Assembly (NCBI RefSeq): GCF_900107765.1
Contig: NZ_FNQY01000017.1
Coordinates: 1-64,000 of the forward strand
Length of the DNA stretch: 64,000 bases
Direction of reading: 5' to 3'
Source: Arachidicoccus rhizosphaerae
Lineage (GTDB): Bacteria; Bacteroidota; Bacteroidia; Chitinophagales; Chitinophagaceae
Made by a program: the position numbers and the translations under genes. Position 1 is the stretch's first letter. Every line of letters begins with the position of its first letter. Below the pieces are notes generated by a model that was given only the letters and a program-made list of their open reading frames with translations, had not been told where the DNA came from and did not search any database. Of this stretch, positions 44,180 through 53,185 are shown piece after piece.

Positions 44180-45844
44180 ATGAAAATGAAAAAAGCGATA
44201 TATATAATAATAACCGTTTTGACGGTAACCCTGTTTTTTTCCTGCCAGAAACTAACGGTCAGCCCAACGGATAAGTTTACGGATGAGAGTTACTGGACCT
44301 CGGCCAGTAAAGCAAAACTGGTATTAAATATGGCCTATAATCAAATGTATAGTGCCGGAACCATGTGGCAGGATGAACAGCTGAGCGATAACCTCGTGCA
44401 CACCTATGGCACGAGTGATCCATTTTCCATCAGAAGGGGGGAGGCCACGCCGGCTTTGAGCCTTTTTGCTAATCAATGGAAAAATGATTACGGTGGTATT
44501 AAAACCTGCCTGGTTTTTTTGGACAATATTGACCGGATTCAGGATATCGACGAAACGACTAAAAATCGTATGATTGATGAGATTCGTTTTATCCGGGCCT
44601 TTATCTATTTTAGGTTGGTCAATTATTATGGGGATGTTCCTTTCTTTACCGATGAGATTACGCTGGACGATGCCTACAACGTAAAAAGAACCCCTAAGTC
44701 GGAGGTGATGGCTTTTATTCACAGCGAACTGGATGATATCATTAAAGCCGGGAATCTGCCTGTTTCCGATAATTTAAGTGAGGACGAAAGAGGACGCATT
44801 ACCCTTGGCGCTGCGGTGGCTTTTCAGGCCAGAGCTTATCTGTATGAGAATAATTACCAGAAGGTGAAGGAATTAACCGGAGAAATGATTAATGATCAGG
44901 ATACCTACGGGCACTATAGCCTATTTACTTATAATGCCGATAAGGCCATGAGTTATTTTATGCTCTTTACTCCGGAACAGGAATATAACAGCGAAGTGAT
45001 TTTGGATATGACTTATGTGCCCAATCTTAAAACCTGGTCTACCATGAAATCCATGGCGCCCATTTCTAAAAAAGCGGAGATTTCATCTGATAATCCTACT
45101 CAGGAACTGGTGGACGCTTATATGACCCTGAACGGCTTACCTGTGAAAGGTACCGGTAAAGATCCAAGTTACAAAGAGAGTGATCCATATGTAAATAGAG
45201 ATCCCAGGTTATATGCGACAATTGTCTATGATAACTATAAATGGCTGAATAAAGACGGATCCATAGATATCATCAGGACTGCCAAAGGCAGTGGTACGGA
45301 TGATTCCTATATCAGTCCGGTTGACAGGCAGACCAAGACCGGTTATTATGTGCATAAATATTTTGACTGGACGATGAGTGATAATTATGAATCAGGTCTG
45401 AATATCATTATGTTCCGTTATGCAGACGTATTGCTTATGTATGCTGAGGCCTGTAATGAACTCGGTAAAATAAATGAGACAGAGTGGGATGCAACCATCC
45501 GGGCCATTAGAGCGCGCGCCGGATTTACCGCTGCCGCAGCGCTGGATTATCCTTCTACCAAAAGCCAGAGTGAGCTGAGAGAAGATATCAGAAATGAACG
45601 CCGCGTAGAGCTGGCCATGGAAGGCCTTCGCTGGTTTGATATTAAACGCTGGAAAATTGGTCAGGATGTTTTAAATGGCTATATGCATGGCTTTAAGTTC
45701 GCTGGCAGCGATCAGAGCGTGGATGGGGGATATATCCGGGTAGCACAGTATCAGTTTAGTGATACAAGAGATTACATATGGTCCGTTCCACTCGATCAGA
45801 TGGACCTGAACCCGAATTTAAAACCTAATAACCCAGGCTATTAA
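44180..45844 (+). CDS. susD: SusD-type glycan-binding lipoprotein (module 2)
   Basis: Protein of 554 residues with a lipoprotein signal (hydrophobic IYIIITVLTVTLFFSC, lipobox FFSC). SusD landmarks: DEIRFIRAFIYFRLVNYYGDVPFF near residue 130-155, LGAAVAFQARAYLYENNYQKV, RYADVLLMYAEACNELGKI and NERRVELAMEGLRWFDIKRWK. It begins 5 bases after the SusC stop. It is lipid-anchored to the outside of the outer membrane and binds glycan over the SusC barrel. Confidence 0.94.
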   Translation: MKMKKAIYIIITVLTVTLFFSCQKLTVSPTDKFTDESYWTSASKAKLVLNMAYNQMYSAGTMWQDEQLSDNLVHTYGTSDPFSIRRGEATPALSLFANQWKNDYGGIKTCLVFLDNIDRIQDIDETTKNRMIDEIRFIRAFIYFRLVNYYGDVPFFTDEITLDDAYNVKRTPKSEVMAFIHSELDDIIKAGNLPVSDNLSEDERGRITLGAAVAFQARAYLYENNYQKVKELTGEMINDQDTYGHYSLFTYNADKAMSYFMLFTPEQEYNSEVILDMTYVPNLKTWSTMKSMAPISKKAEISSDNPTQELVDAYMTLNGLPVKGTGKDPSYKESDPYVNRDPRLYATIVYDNYKWLNKDGSIDIIRTAKGSGTDDSYISPVDRQTKTGYYVHKYFDWTMSDNYESGLNIIMFRYADVLLMYAEACNELGKINETEWDATIRAIRARAGFTAAAALDYPSTKSQSELREDIRNERRVELAMEGLRWFDIKRWKIGQDVLNGYMHGFKFAGSDQSVDGGYIRVAQYQFSDTRDYIWSVPLDQMDLNPNLKPNNPGY

Positions 45845-45919
45845 AAATTATTAAACTGTTAGAAGGGTGTTTTTGGATAAGAACAACCGGACTAATCATA
45901 AACAATTAAAAGTAAAGAG

Positions 45920-47047
45920 ATGAAAACAATCATGCCAAAAATTTTTATCGTGCTTGCTTTTCTAAGCCTTGTGACAGGCTGCAAGAAAAGTGATATGGAA
46001 TATAAAGATCCTAAGGTTACTGCGGTAGATCAGCTCTATGCACCTGCAGATAATCAGCAAATTACTTTAAGCACACAGGCAGGCGCTGCTCTGCTGTTTC
46101 AATGGGCGCCCAGCCATGCTCAGGATGGTCAGCTCGTCAGCTATGAGGTAGATTTTTATGCCGAAGCAGATACAATTAATCCGGTTTACCGGGTCGCTTC
46201 TGACAATACCGGAGAAGAACTTTATGCGAACATTACGCATATAGATATCAATAAAGCAGCCTCTGCTGCCGGTATACCAACGGGAGAAACCGGTACGATT
46301 TATTGGTCCGTTTCTTCCTGGCGGGGAATCAGTTCTGCGGTATCTTCTCAGAAAAATAAACTGATTGTCAAAAGGCTGGAAGGGTTTGAGGTGATTCCGG
46401 ATAACGTGTATGTAACAGGTGAAGGATCAGAAACAGGCGATAACCTGGACAAAGCCATTCAAATGACTAAAGTGAGCGATGGTAAGTTTGAGATTTATAC
46501 CAAACTGAAGGCAGCAGCAGGATATAAGTTCGTAGACCGTATTTCCGGAACACCAAGTACCTATTATATCAATGATGACGGGAAACTGGCTGAAGCGACC
46601 GGTGATGAAAGCTCCCAGGTGGCCAGTGATGGTATTTACAGAATTACCGTCGACTTTACCAATAAAGGGACGACAATGACAGAGATCAAGAGCATGGGCG
46701 TATTTTTCAGTCCTACCAATTCCATTATTTTGAACCTGGATTATCAGGGCCTCGGTATCTGGTCCGGAACGACTACCCTTCATTTGAAACAGGAAAGCTG
46801 GGGGCTGGATGAGCGTTATAAATTCCAGATGGAGACATCTGCCGGCACTGAACAGCTGGGAACTAAAATAGATAGCGATAGTCCTCCTGATGCGAGTTCC
46901 CCGGCTTCTTACTACTATGTGACCCTGCTGGATCAGACCTCTCAATGGGATCATAAGTGGAAATTTAATCACAGTTTTGATGGTAAGAGCATTACTGTTA
47001 CCCTGCTTTTGCAAGGGACGGCACCTTACACACATACGGTTAAATAG
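45920..47047 (+). CDS. SusE/SusF-like surface glycan-binding lipoprotein
   Basis: Surface lipoprotein of 375 residues with signal LAFLSLVTGC. The domain order fits the SusE family: an N-terminal Ig-like domain (DNQQITLSTQAGAALLFQWAP) and a repeat pair resembling starch-binding domains (VYVTGEGSETGDNLDKAIQMTKVSDGKFEIYTKL). It follows SusD by 75 bases. By analogy with SusE and SusF it helps hold polysaccharide at the cell surface. Sequence similarity in this family is low, so the family assignment rests on domain order, position and length. Confidence 0.75.
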   Translation: MKTIMPKIFIVLAFLSLVTGCKKSDMEYKDPKVTAVDQLYAPADNQQITLSTQAGAALLFQWAPSHAQDGQLVSYEVDFYAEADTINPVYRVASDNTGEELYANITHIDINKAASAAGIPTGETGTIYWSVSSWRGISSAVSSQKNKLIVKRLEGFEVIPDNVYVTGEGSETGDNLDKAIQMTKVSDGKFEIYTKLKAAAGYKFVDRISGTPSTYYINDDGKLAEATGDESSQVASDGIYRITVDFTNKGTTMTEIKSMGVFFSPTNSIILNLDYQGLGIWSGTTTLHLKQESWGLDERYKFQMETSAGTEQLGTKIDSDSPPDASSPASYYYVTLLDQTSQWDHKWKFNHSFDGKSITVTLLLQGTAPYTHTVK

Positions 47048-47141
47048 CGTAATTCACAGCACGGGATAAGGCGGTAACGCCAAATAAATAATAATAAAAT
47101 AAGCAATGGATGCAGGTTTCTGACTTTGATTTTCTATAAAC

Positions 47142-47193
47142 AACCTGCCCTTTTGTTCGGCAGAGCACCGGTCTTTTTAAAAGGGCAGGTTTT
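47142..47193 (+). terminator. Terminator-like hairpin before GH76 copy 2
   Basis: AACCTGCCCTTTT and AAAAGGGCAGGTT form a perfect 13-bp stem with a 24-base loop, followed by TTAAAAAATT. It lies between the SusE-like gene and GH76 copy 2, so the enzyme gene may have its own promoter or be reached by read-through. Confidence 0.7.
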
Positions 47194-47261
47194 AAAAAAT
47201 TAAAAAAGCCATTATGGATGGCTAACGCTACCGCACCAATTGTAAAGTAAAATTTTTGAGC

Positions 47262-48488
47262 ATGAATACATTTTATAAATACAGGCCTCTGAAAGCATTT
47301 GCGCTGCTGTTATCTGTCAGTATGCTGCTGGCTTTTTGTTCCTGTGAAAAATATATCGATCCTTATAACGGGGATGAAACTTCCAAACCAGATTTTTATC
47401 CGGTGAACTGGACAGCGGCTGCCGACAGCAGTACCAGTTCCTTTGTTGCCAGGTATTGGAATAAGACGAGTCATGTTTTTAATAATACCTATGACGGAGA
47501 GATTGTCTGGAATGATTACTGGCCGGAAGCCCACGGGCTGGATGTGCTGGTAGACGCCTATCTCAGAACCAAGTCCGATGTGTATAAACAGGCCATTTAT
47601 GACTGGTATGAAGGCGTGCGTAAGAAAAACTGGTACAGTGATGACTGGGAGAATGATTTTTATGATGATATGGGCTGGCATTGCCTGGCGCATATGCGGG
47701 CGCTGGAGGCCACTGGAGACCACCGGTATGCCGCTTCCTCTAAAGCGTTATGGGGATGGATCACCCAGGGCTGGTCAGATTATGATGGCGGTGGTATTAA
47801 ATGGAGAAAAGAATCTGATGACCTGGGAGAGGGTAAAGGAATCCCGGCCAACGGTCCGGCAGCTATTATCGCTGCCAGAAGATATAAGCTTTATCCTGAG
47901 GAACAGTATAATGGCATGAATGATTTGCAGTGGGCGGAAAGAATCTATAATTGGATGAAATATTACCGCACGATTATCTCTTCAGGCAGGGTATTTGAAA
48001 ATATTAATAATACCAATAATGACTATTCTTATGATGTAGGTACCTTTTTGGGTGCAGCACTGGAATTATATGACATTACCAAGGATACCAGTTATTTTCA
48101 TGATGCCAAAAGTGTAACTGATTATGCCATTACCCATAATATTAATAAAACCTACGGCGTATTAACGGATTATGGAGAACAAAGTGGCGGCGGCGGAGGA
48201 AATGATGTGAATCTGTTCAAGGGGATCTTTGTTCGTTATTTTACCTTACTGATTCAGCGTCCTGAATTATCCGATTCGGACCGTGCCAGATATATAGCCT
48301 TTTTAGAAAATAACGCTTTGTATCTGTGGGAAGAAGGGACTCAGAAAAGTCCGGATATTAAATTCAGTTATTCCTGGTGGAAAAACCCGGGTGATGCAGA
48401 AGTCTGGGGTGATTTAAGGAGTGCCATCAGCGGCGCCACAACGATGGAAGCCATGGCCCTGCTTGCTAAAGAAGGGTATTTGAAATAA
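47262..48488 (+). CDS. GH76 alpha-1,6-mannanase-type lipoprotein, copy 2
   Basis: Lipoprotein of 408 residues (signal LLSVSMLLAFCSC, lipobox AFCSC or CSC) bearing a GH76 domain. The catalytic pair is in DFYDDMGW (Asp135-Asp136 from this start), followed by the family landmarks WSDYDGGGIKWR, NGPAAIIAARRY and YSYDVGTFLGAALELYDIT. It is probably on the cell surface, where it would cut alpha-1,6-mannan for import by the module 2 SusCD. I preferred ATG over an in-frame TTG six bases earlier. It differs considerably from GH76 copy 1, which is not a lipoprotein for certain, so the copies may act on different sites or sizes. Confidence 0.9.
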   Translation: MNTFYKYRPLKAFALLLSVSMLLAFCSCEKYIDPYNGDETSKPDFYPVNWTAAADSSTSSFVARYWNKTSHVFNNTYDGEIVWNDYWPEAHGLDVLVDAYLRTKSDVYKQAIYDWYEGVRKKNWYSDDWENDFYDDMGWHCLAHMRALEATGDHRYAASSKALWGWITQGWSDYDGGGIKWRKESDDLGEGKGIPANGPAAIIAARRYKLYPEEQYNGMNDLQWAERIYNWMKYYRTIISSGRVFENINNTNNDYSYDVGTFLGAALELYDITKDTSYFHDAKSVTDYAITHNINKTYGVLTDYGEQSGGGGGNDVNLFKGIFVRYFTLLIQRPELSDSDRARYIAFLENNALYLWEEGTQKSPDIKFSYSWWKNPGDAEVWGDLRSAISGATTMEAMALLAKEGYLK

Positions 48489-48496
48489 GCAGTTCA

Positions 48497-49003
48497 TTAC
48501 AATAAATTTGAGTATAGTGTAAAGTTCTCTTGGTCGTAACAGACAAAGAGAACTTTTTTTATTTGGGTATACTCACCTAAAAACGCGCGGACGGTGGCAA
48601 TGGCAATGCTTGCTGCCTGCTGCTTTGGATATCCGTAAATGCCGGTGGAAATATTGGGAAAAGCGATGCTGTGTGCCGCATAGCGGAGCGCGAGCATTAA
48701 ACTGTTTTTATAGCAGGCGGCCAAAAGGGCCGCTTCCCTGTGGTGGCCATCTTGATAGAGGGGGCCTACCGTATGAATGATATAGCGTGCATTTAGATGA
48801 CCGGCAGTGGTAATCACCGCTTCGCCGGTTTTACAACCACCTTGCCCATGGCGGATGTGGAGGCATTGCTCCAAAATAGCTTTTCCTGCTGCCCGGTGAA
48901 TGGCACCATCCACGCCTCCGCCTCCAAGCAGCGTGTTATTGGCTGCGTTTACAATAATATCTGCTGATACTTTTGTGATATCACCTTTGATGACTTCAAT
49001 CAT
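48497..49003 (-). CDS. Macro-domain protein, O-acetyl-ADP-ribose deacetylase type
   Basis: Cytosolic protein of 168 residues, a single macro domain of the YmdB type. The ADP-ribose-binding landmarks are present: [40 protein letters not shown] and [12 protein letters not shown]. Such proteins remove acetyl from O-acetyl-ADP-ribose or ADP-ribose from acidic residues. The gene lies on the opposite strand inside the glycan module, and its last codons overlap the terminator of GH76 copy 2. It is a common housekeeping-type gene with no clear link to glycan use. Confidence 0.93.
   Translation of the reverse strand: MIEVIKGDITKVSADIIVNAANNTLLGGGGVDGAIHRAAGKAILEQCLHIRHGQGGCKTGEAVITTAGHLNARYIIHTVGPLYQDGHHREAALLAACYKNSLMLALRYAAHSIAFPNISTGIYGYPKQQAASIAIATVRAFLGEYTQIKKVLFVCYDQENFTLYSNLL
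48521..48558 (+). terminator. Terminator of GH76 copy 2 embedded in the macro-domain reading frame
   Basis: AAAGTTCTCTT and AAGAGAACTTT form a perfect 11-bp stem with a 14-base loop, followed by a T-run. On the other strand the same bases encode the conserved C-terminal segment of the macro domain, so both converging genes share this DNA. Confidence 0.75.
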
Positions 49004-49193
49004 GGAAATGGGGTTAGGTGAACAGGCTTATAAAAGTAATATAAAATGCGGCAGCAGGAAGTTAGGCCTTTGCAAAAAATAAAAATTATTTCTTTGCTTG
49101 AAAACTAAAATATATATAATATAAACTGTATCTTTCCGGACACAGGCAGTGCAAACCTTTGCATTGAAGAAATGAATTTAAAAACGATTGACT

Positions 49194-50012
49194 ATGATGG
49201 GCAAGCTTACAAAGGGAAATCGTTGGTTGTTAATCGCGGTTTTTGCTTTAATCTGCAGCTTTAACGGAGTGAAAGAAAAAAGCCTCCACATTGTATTTAT
49301 AGGAGATAGTATCACTTTTGGTGCCGGTGTAACTGACAGGGATCAGTTTGCGCCTCCCGTTATAGCAGCCAGTTACCTGAAACAGATGCCGCTGGTGAAA
49401 AATGTCCATTTTTTTAATGCAGGAAAAAGCGGGGCCACCACGGTGGATTTTCTGCCGGGTACAGGAAATTTTAACCGTGCCGTCCAGGCGGCAGATGGAT
49501 TTAACAGGGATATTCAACAGTTGTCAGAGGAACAGAGAAAAACTGATTTGCTGGTTTTTTCCATTATGCTGGGAACGAATGACAGCGCAATAGAGGGCCC
49601 TAATGGTGCTCCTGTTACTCCGGATAGATACCGGCAGAATCTGACTGTTATAATTGATCGTTTGCTGGTGTTGTATCCGGCGTGTAAAATCGTATTGCAA
49701 GAAGCTCCGTGGTATAGCGATAATACCTATAACGGGTCCAAGTATTTAAAAGCCGGCCGGGAAAGATTGTTAAGCTATCAACCGGTACTGAGCGCTTTGG
49801 TCGCATCTTATAAAAAAGAAAAACCAGGCAGTGTTTTACTGGGAGATAAAACCGCATTTTCTTATTTTAAGAAAAATTATGCGCATGCCATGAAGCCGGA
49901 AAAAGGTCATCAGGGTATCTTTTATTTGCATCCTGATAATAGCGGTTCCACTGTGCTGGGTGATAAGTGGGCAAAAGCCATTTATAAGGCTGCCTTTAAA
50001 AATCCGGATTAA
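49194..50012 (+). CDS. Secreted SGNH/GDSL hydrolase
   Basis: Esterase-fold protein of 272 residues with a hydrophobic N-terminal signal. Block I is HIVFIGDSITFGAG (catalytic Ser in GDS), the Gly block follows as SGATTVDFLPG, block III is MLGTNDSA and the terminal acid/base pair is in YLHPDNSGSTVLGDKW. SGNH proteins near glycan modules often remove acetyl groups from sugars. Its place between a GH76 and a GH97 suggests acetylated mannan or another substituted glycan. ATG at 49194 is preferred over a TTG six bases earlier; another ATG follows immediately. Confidence 0.85.
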   Translation: MMGKLTKGNRWLLIAVFALICSFNGVKEKSLHIVFIGDSITFGAGVTDRDQFAPPVIAASYLKQMPLVKNVHFFNAGKSGATTVDFLPGTGNFNRAVQAADGFNRDIQQLSEEQRKTDLLVFSIMLGTNDSAIEGPNGAPVTPDRYRQNLTVIIDRLLVLYPACKIVLQEAPWYSDNTYNGSKYLKAGRERLLSYQPVLSALVASYKKEKPGSVLLGDKTAFSYFKKNYAHAMKPEKGHQGIFYLHPDNSGSTVLGDKWAKAIYKAAFKNPD

Positions 50013-50127
50013 AAGGATAAAGTGACCGCTGCTATGATTGATTACTTGTAGTGGTTCCTTAAGCATCCTGTTATCTTTTTATTGAATGTTTGCTTTTTTG
50101 TTTTATTTCTTATAAATATTTCATCTT

Positions 50128-52230
50128 ATGGATTCTATGAAAAAAGGATTATTAACTCCCTTGGCAGGAGGGCAGCTCTTTGCAAAAGCACTCGGCACTC
50201 CTTCTAGGCGACCCTTTATATTTAAGATCAGGCGCATTTGCGGTGTTCTTTTATTAATGGGAAGTATTGGATGTATAACGACCGGCGCCCGGGCACAAAA
50301 AGCAGGGAAACAAAAGGTAAATCAATTGACGCTTACGGCTCCCGGGGGGCACCTGCGACTGGATATAAAAGTGTCGAATACTACACTGAGTTATGCGGCC
50401 AGCCTGGACGATAAGCCACTAATCAACAGCTCAGAGTTGGCCCTTCAGATAAAACCGGACCTAGCCAGCGGAAAGCAGGAGGCGCCAGAGTGGAATATTA
50501 AGAAAACGGGTAAAAAGGAAGTACATGATCAGCTCCGTGCGGTTATAGCGCAGAAATCAGCCGTCATTGACGACGATTATAATAGTCTGGATATTGATTT
50601 TAAAAACGGTCTTTCGCTGCAGTGGCGGGCTTATGACAGAGGGTTTGGCTGGCGTTGGGTCAGCCATCAGCCAGCCTCCGGTGTGGTAGAATCAGAAACG
50701 GCCAACTGGAATCTGCCTGTTGACGCCAAGACTTTTTATCCCGAGGAAGCTGGCTTTTATTCCCATAATGAAAGGCAGTATAAAGAATACCGCCTGGACA
50801 CCATGGGGGCAGATAAGCTGGCCAGTTTACCTGTTTTGTTCCAGGTGAATGGGGTACAGCTACTGTTGACCGAATCGGACTTGTTTGATTACAGCGGTAT
50901 GTGGGTTAAAAACGGTGCGGCAGGAACAGGTAATATCCATGCCGTATTTCCTGCTTATCCAAAGGAACTTAAAATAACCAGTGACCGGGACCAGCGTGTC
51001 CTTTCCACAGAAAGCTACCAGGCAAAAATAAATGGAGAAAGAACATTCCCATGGCGGGTGGTGATGGTGGAAAATGCCCCCAAGGATTTACTGACCAATC
51101 AACTGGTATATCAGTTTGCCAGACCCGCAACCGGGGATTACAGCTGGGTAAAGCCAGGTAAGGTACAGTGGGATTGGTGGCATTTTAATAATGTATATAA
51201 TGTACCATTCAGGGCAGGAATTAATGACAGTACGTATATGTATTATATCGATTTTGCCGCAGCGCATAATATAGAATATGTATTGCTGGATGAAGGCTGG
51301 TGTAATACCAGAGATCTCATGGATCAGAAAGCCGGCATCCATGTACAGCAGCTGGCTAAATATGCAGCCAGTAAACATGTCGGTGTTTTATTATGGTCCA
51401 GCTGGCTGGTGCTGGATCAGCAAATGCAAATGGCACTGGATAGTTTTGCTGCCTGGGGGATTAAGGGGATTAAAGTGGATTTTATGCAGCGCGATGACCA
51501 GAAAATGGTTGACTATTATGAACAGGTCGCCAGGGAAGCCGCCAAAAGGCATCTCATGGTGGATTTTCACGGAGCCTATAAACCAACTGGCTGGATGCGC
51601 TCCCTGCCCAATGTAATGACGTCTGAAGGTGTGCTGGGCAATGAAATGAGCAAATTTTCCAAGCTGGTGACACCCAAACATACTGTGACTATACCCTTTA
51701 TACGGATGGCGGCAGGCCCTATGGACTTTACCCCCGGCGGCATGCATAACCAAAGTGAAAAGCAGTTTTCCATCCAGCCATCTGAACCCAATACGATGGG
51801 GACCAGATGCAATCAGATGGCCATGTATGTGCTTTATGAAAGCCCGCTACAGATGCTGTGCGATATCCCTACCCATTATATAGAGAATCCGAAGTGTATG
51901 GCATTCTTATCAAATGTACCTACGGTCTGGAATCAGAGTATAGGACTGGCAGGTGAAGTAGGGCAGCAGGCCGCTATTGCCAGAGAAGCACTGAACGGAG
52001 ACTGGTATATCGGTGCGATGACAGGGGAGAAGCCGGCCTCCTTAAACCTGAATCTGGACTTTTTACCGGAGGGGACAACTTATTCGATGCATATCTGGCA
52101 GGATGGTCCCAATGCAGATCAAAATGCCAAAGATTTTGCTGAAAAAGTCATTAAAGTGAAAAAAGGTGATCCATTGGTGATCCAAATGGTAGCTGGCGGC
52201 GGATATGTGGCCAGGTTGACCAAACAATAG
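50128..52230 (+). CDS. GH97 family alpha-glycosidase
   Basis: Exported enzyme of 700 residues, signal peptide with hydrophobic VLLLMGSIGCITTGARA. It has the GH97 layout: N-terminal beta-sandwich, barrel (WDWWHFNNVYNVPFRAGI, YVLLDEGWC, GIKGIKVDFMQRDDQKMVDYY, MVDFHGAYKPTGW) and C-terminal sandwich. Asp451 in KVDFM occupies the nucleophile place known from retaining alpha-galactosidase-type members; inverting SusB-type enzymes lack it, so this protein is more likely retaining. Substrate is an alpha-galactoside or alpha-glucoside. It is the last gene of the island and has a strong terminator. Confidence 0.9.
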   Translation: MDSMKKGLLTPLAGGQLFAKALGTPSRRPFIFKIRRICGVLLLMGSIGCITTGARAQKAGKQKVNQLTLTAPGGHLRLDIKVSNTTLSYAASLDDKPLINSSELALQIKPDLASGKQEAPEWNIKKTGKKEVHDQLRAVIAQKSAVIDDDYNSLDIDFKNGLSLQWRAYDRGFGWRWVSHQPASGVVESETANWNLPVDAKTFYPEEAGFYSHNERQYKEYRLDTMGADKLASLPVLFQVNGVQLLLTESDLFDYSGMWVKNGAAGTGNIHAVFPAYPKELKITSDRDQRVLSTESYQAKINGERTFPWRVVMVENAPKDLLTNQLVYQFARPATGDYSWVKPGKVQWDWWHFNNVYNVPFRAGINDSTYMYYIDFAAAHNIEYVLLDEGWCNTRDLMDQKAGIHVQQLAKYAASKHVGVLLWSSWLVLDQQMQMALDSFAAWGIKGIKVDFMQRDDQKMVDYYEQVAREAAKRHLMVDFHGAYKPTGWMRSLPNVMTSEGVLGNEMSKFSKLVTPKHTVTIPFIRMAAGPMDFTPGGMHNQSEKQFSIQPSEPNTMGTRCNQMAMYVLYESPLQMLCDIPTHYIENPKCMAFLSNVPTVWNQSIGLAGEVGQQAAIAREALNGDWYIGAMTGEKPASLNLNLDFLPEGTTYSMHIWQDGPNADQNAKDFAEKVIKVKKGDPLVIQMVAGGGYVARLTKQ

Positions 52231-52254
52231 CAACTGCGACAAAGTTTTATAAAG

Positions 52255-52305
52255 AACCGGTGTTTTAAATGGGGCTAAGACCTGTTTAAAACACCGGTTT
52301 TTTTT
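52255..52305 (+). terminator. Terminator after GH97
   Basis: AACCGGTGTTTTAAA and TTTAAAACACCGGTT form a perfect 15-bp stem followed by a run of eight T. Confidence 0.9.
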
Positions 52306-52415
52306 GTAAGGTTCTATAACAGTTTACCCCCTGATTTCTTAAAAACAAGTTACTGCAGGTTGCCGTTGGAATCGTCATTTGTAGGGTTGGGAATGCTTTT
52401 TTTGAGGTGGATACA

Positions 52416-52423
52416 TATTTTTG
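52416..52423 (+). promoter_or_regulatory. Candidate -7 box for the orphan sigma gene
   Basis: TATTTTTG fits TAnnTTTG. It lies 83 bases upstream of the sigma start. No -33 box at normal spacing was found. Confidence 0.3.
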
Positions 52424-52505
52424 TTATTAAAATGTTAGTGATAAGCCAAAAAAGATTTGTTTATTCTTGTAACTAGCCTTATTTTTAACAAAATAAATTA
52501 ACCGG

Positions 52506-53090
52506 ATGATGATGCACAATGCGAATAATTTTTCGGAAATTTCAGCAGACAATCTGTTGATTAAAAGGGCCAGAAAGGATCCAAAGGCCTTTGCAGAGAT
52601 TTATCATACCTATTTCCCTTTATTGTTGAATATCGCTTATAAAAAACTGGAATCTAAGCCTTTAGCAGAGGATTTAGTACAGGAGATATTTGTAGCGCTT
52701 TATCAGAATCTGGATAAATTAGAAATAAGCTGTTCTTTGAGCGCCTATTTAAACAAGGCGATCCGTTTTAAAATCATGAATGAATACCGGTCAAAGGCTG
52801 TTCGCATTCATTACAGCAAAACCGTTTTTCCGTTCCCTTTATGCAAAACCGATTTTTCCTCATTGGAAGTCAAGGAATTATCTCATAAACTGGACAGGGT
52901 CTATGACCAGCTTCCCAGAAAATGCCGGCAGGTATTTATGCTCAGCAGAAGGGAAGGGTTAAGTCAGAAGGCCATCTCTCAAAAACTGGATATCTCTTTG
53001 AGTACGGTAGAAAAGCATATCGGAAAAGCCCTGAAAATATTTAAAGACGAACTGCATGAGTACAGGTTGTTGATTCAGGGATTGGCATAA
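52506..53090 (+). CDS. Orphan ECF sigma factor
   Basis: Sigma-70 family protein of 194 residues. Region 2: DPKAFAEIYHTYFPLLLNIAYKK and AEDLVQEIFVALYQN. Region 4: LPRKCRQVFMLSRREGLSQKAISQKLDISLSTVEKHI. Unlike the two glycan-module sigma factors, no FecR gene follows; a terminator and a convergent operon come next. It may respond to a remote anti-sigma factor or be free. It directly follows the glycan island but need not belong to it. Confidence 0.92.
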   Translation: MMMHNANNFSEISADNLLIKRARKDPKAFAEIYHTYFPLLLNIAYKKLESKPLAEDLVQEIFVALYQNLDKLEISCSLSAYLNKAIRFKIMNEYRSKAVRIHYSKTVFPFPLCKTDFSSLEVKELSHKLDRVYDQLPRKCRQVFMLSRREGLSQKAISQKLDISLSTVEKHIGKALKIFKDELHEYRLLIQGLA

Positions 53091-53114
53091 AATTGCCAGA
53101 GGTATTTGTAAAAC

Positions 53115-53155
53115 AAAACGCCTGTGATATTTTACAATAATATCCAGGCGTTTTT
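53115..53155. terminator. Bidirectional terminator between sigma gene and E1
   Basis: AAAACGCCTG pairs with CAGGCGTTTT; the inner GATATT/AATATC adds six more pairs next to a single bulge. A and T runs flank it. Confidence 0.8.
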
Positions 53156-53185
53156 GTCTCTGTTGACTTGCAGATTAAATCATCC

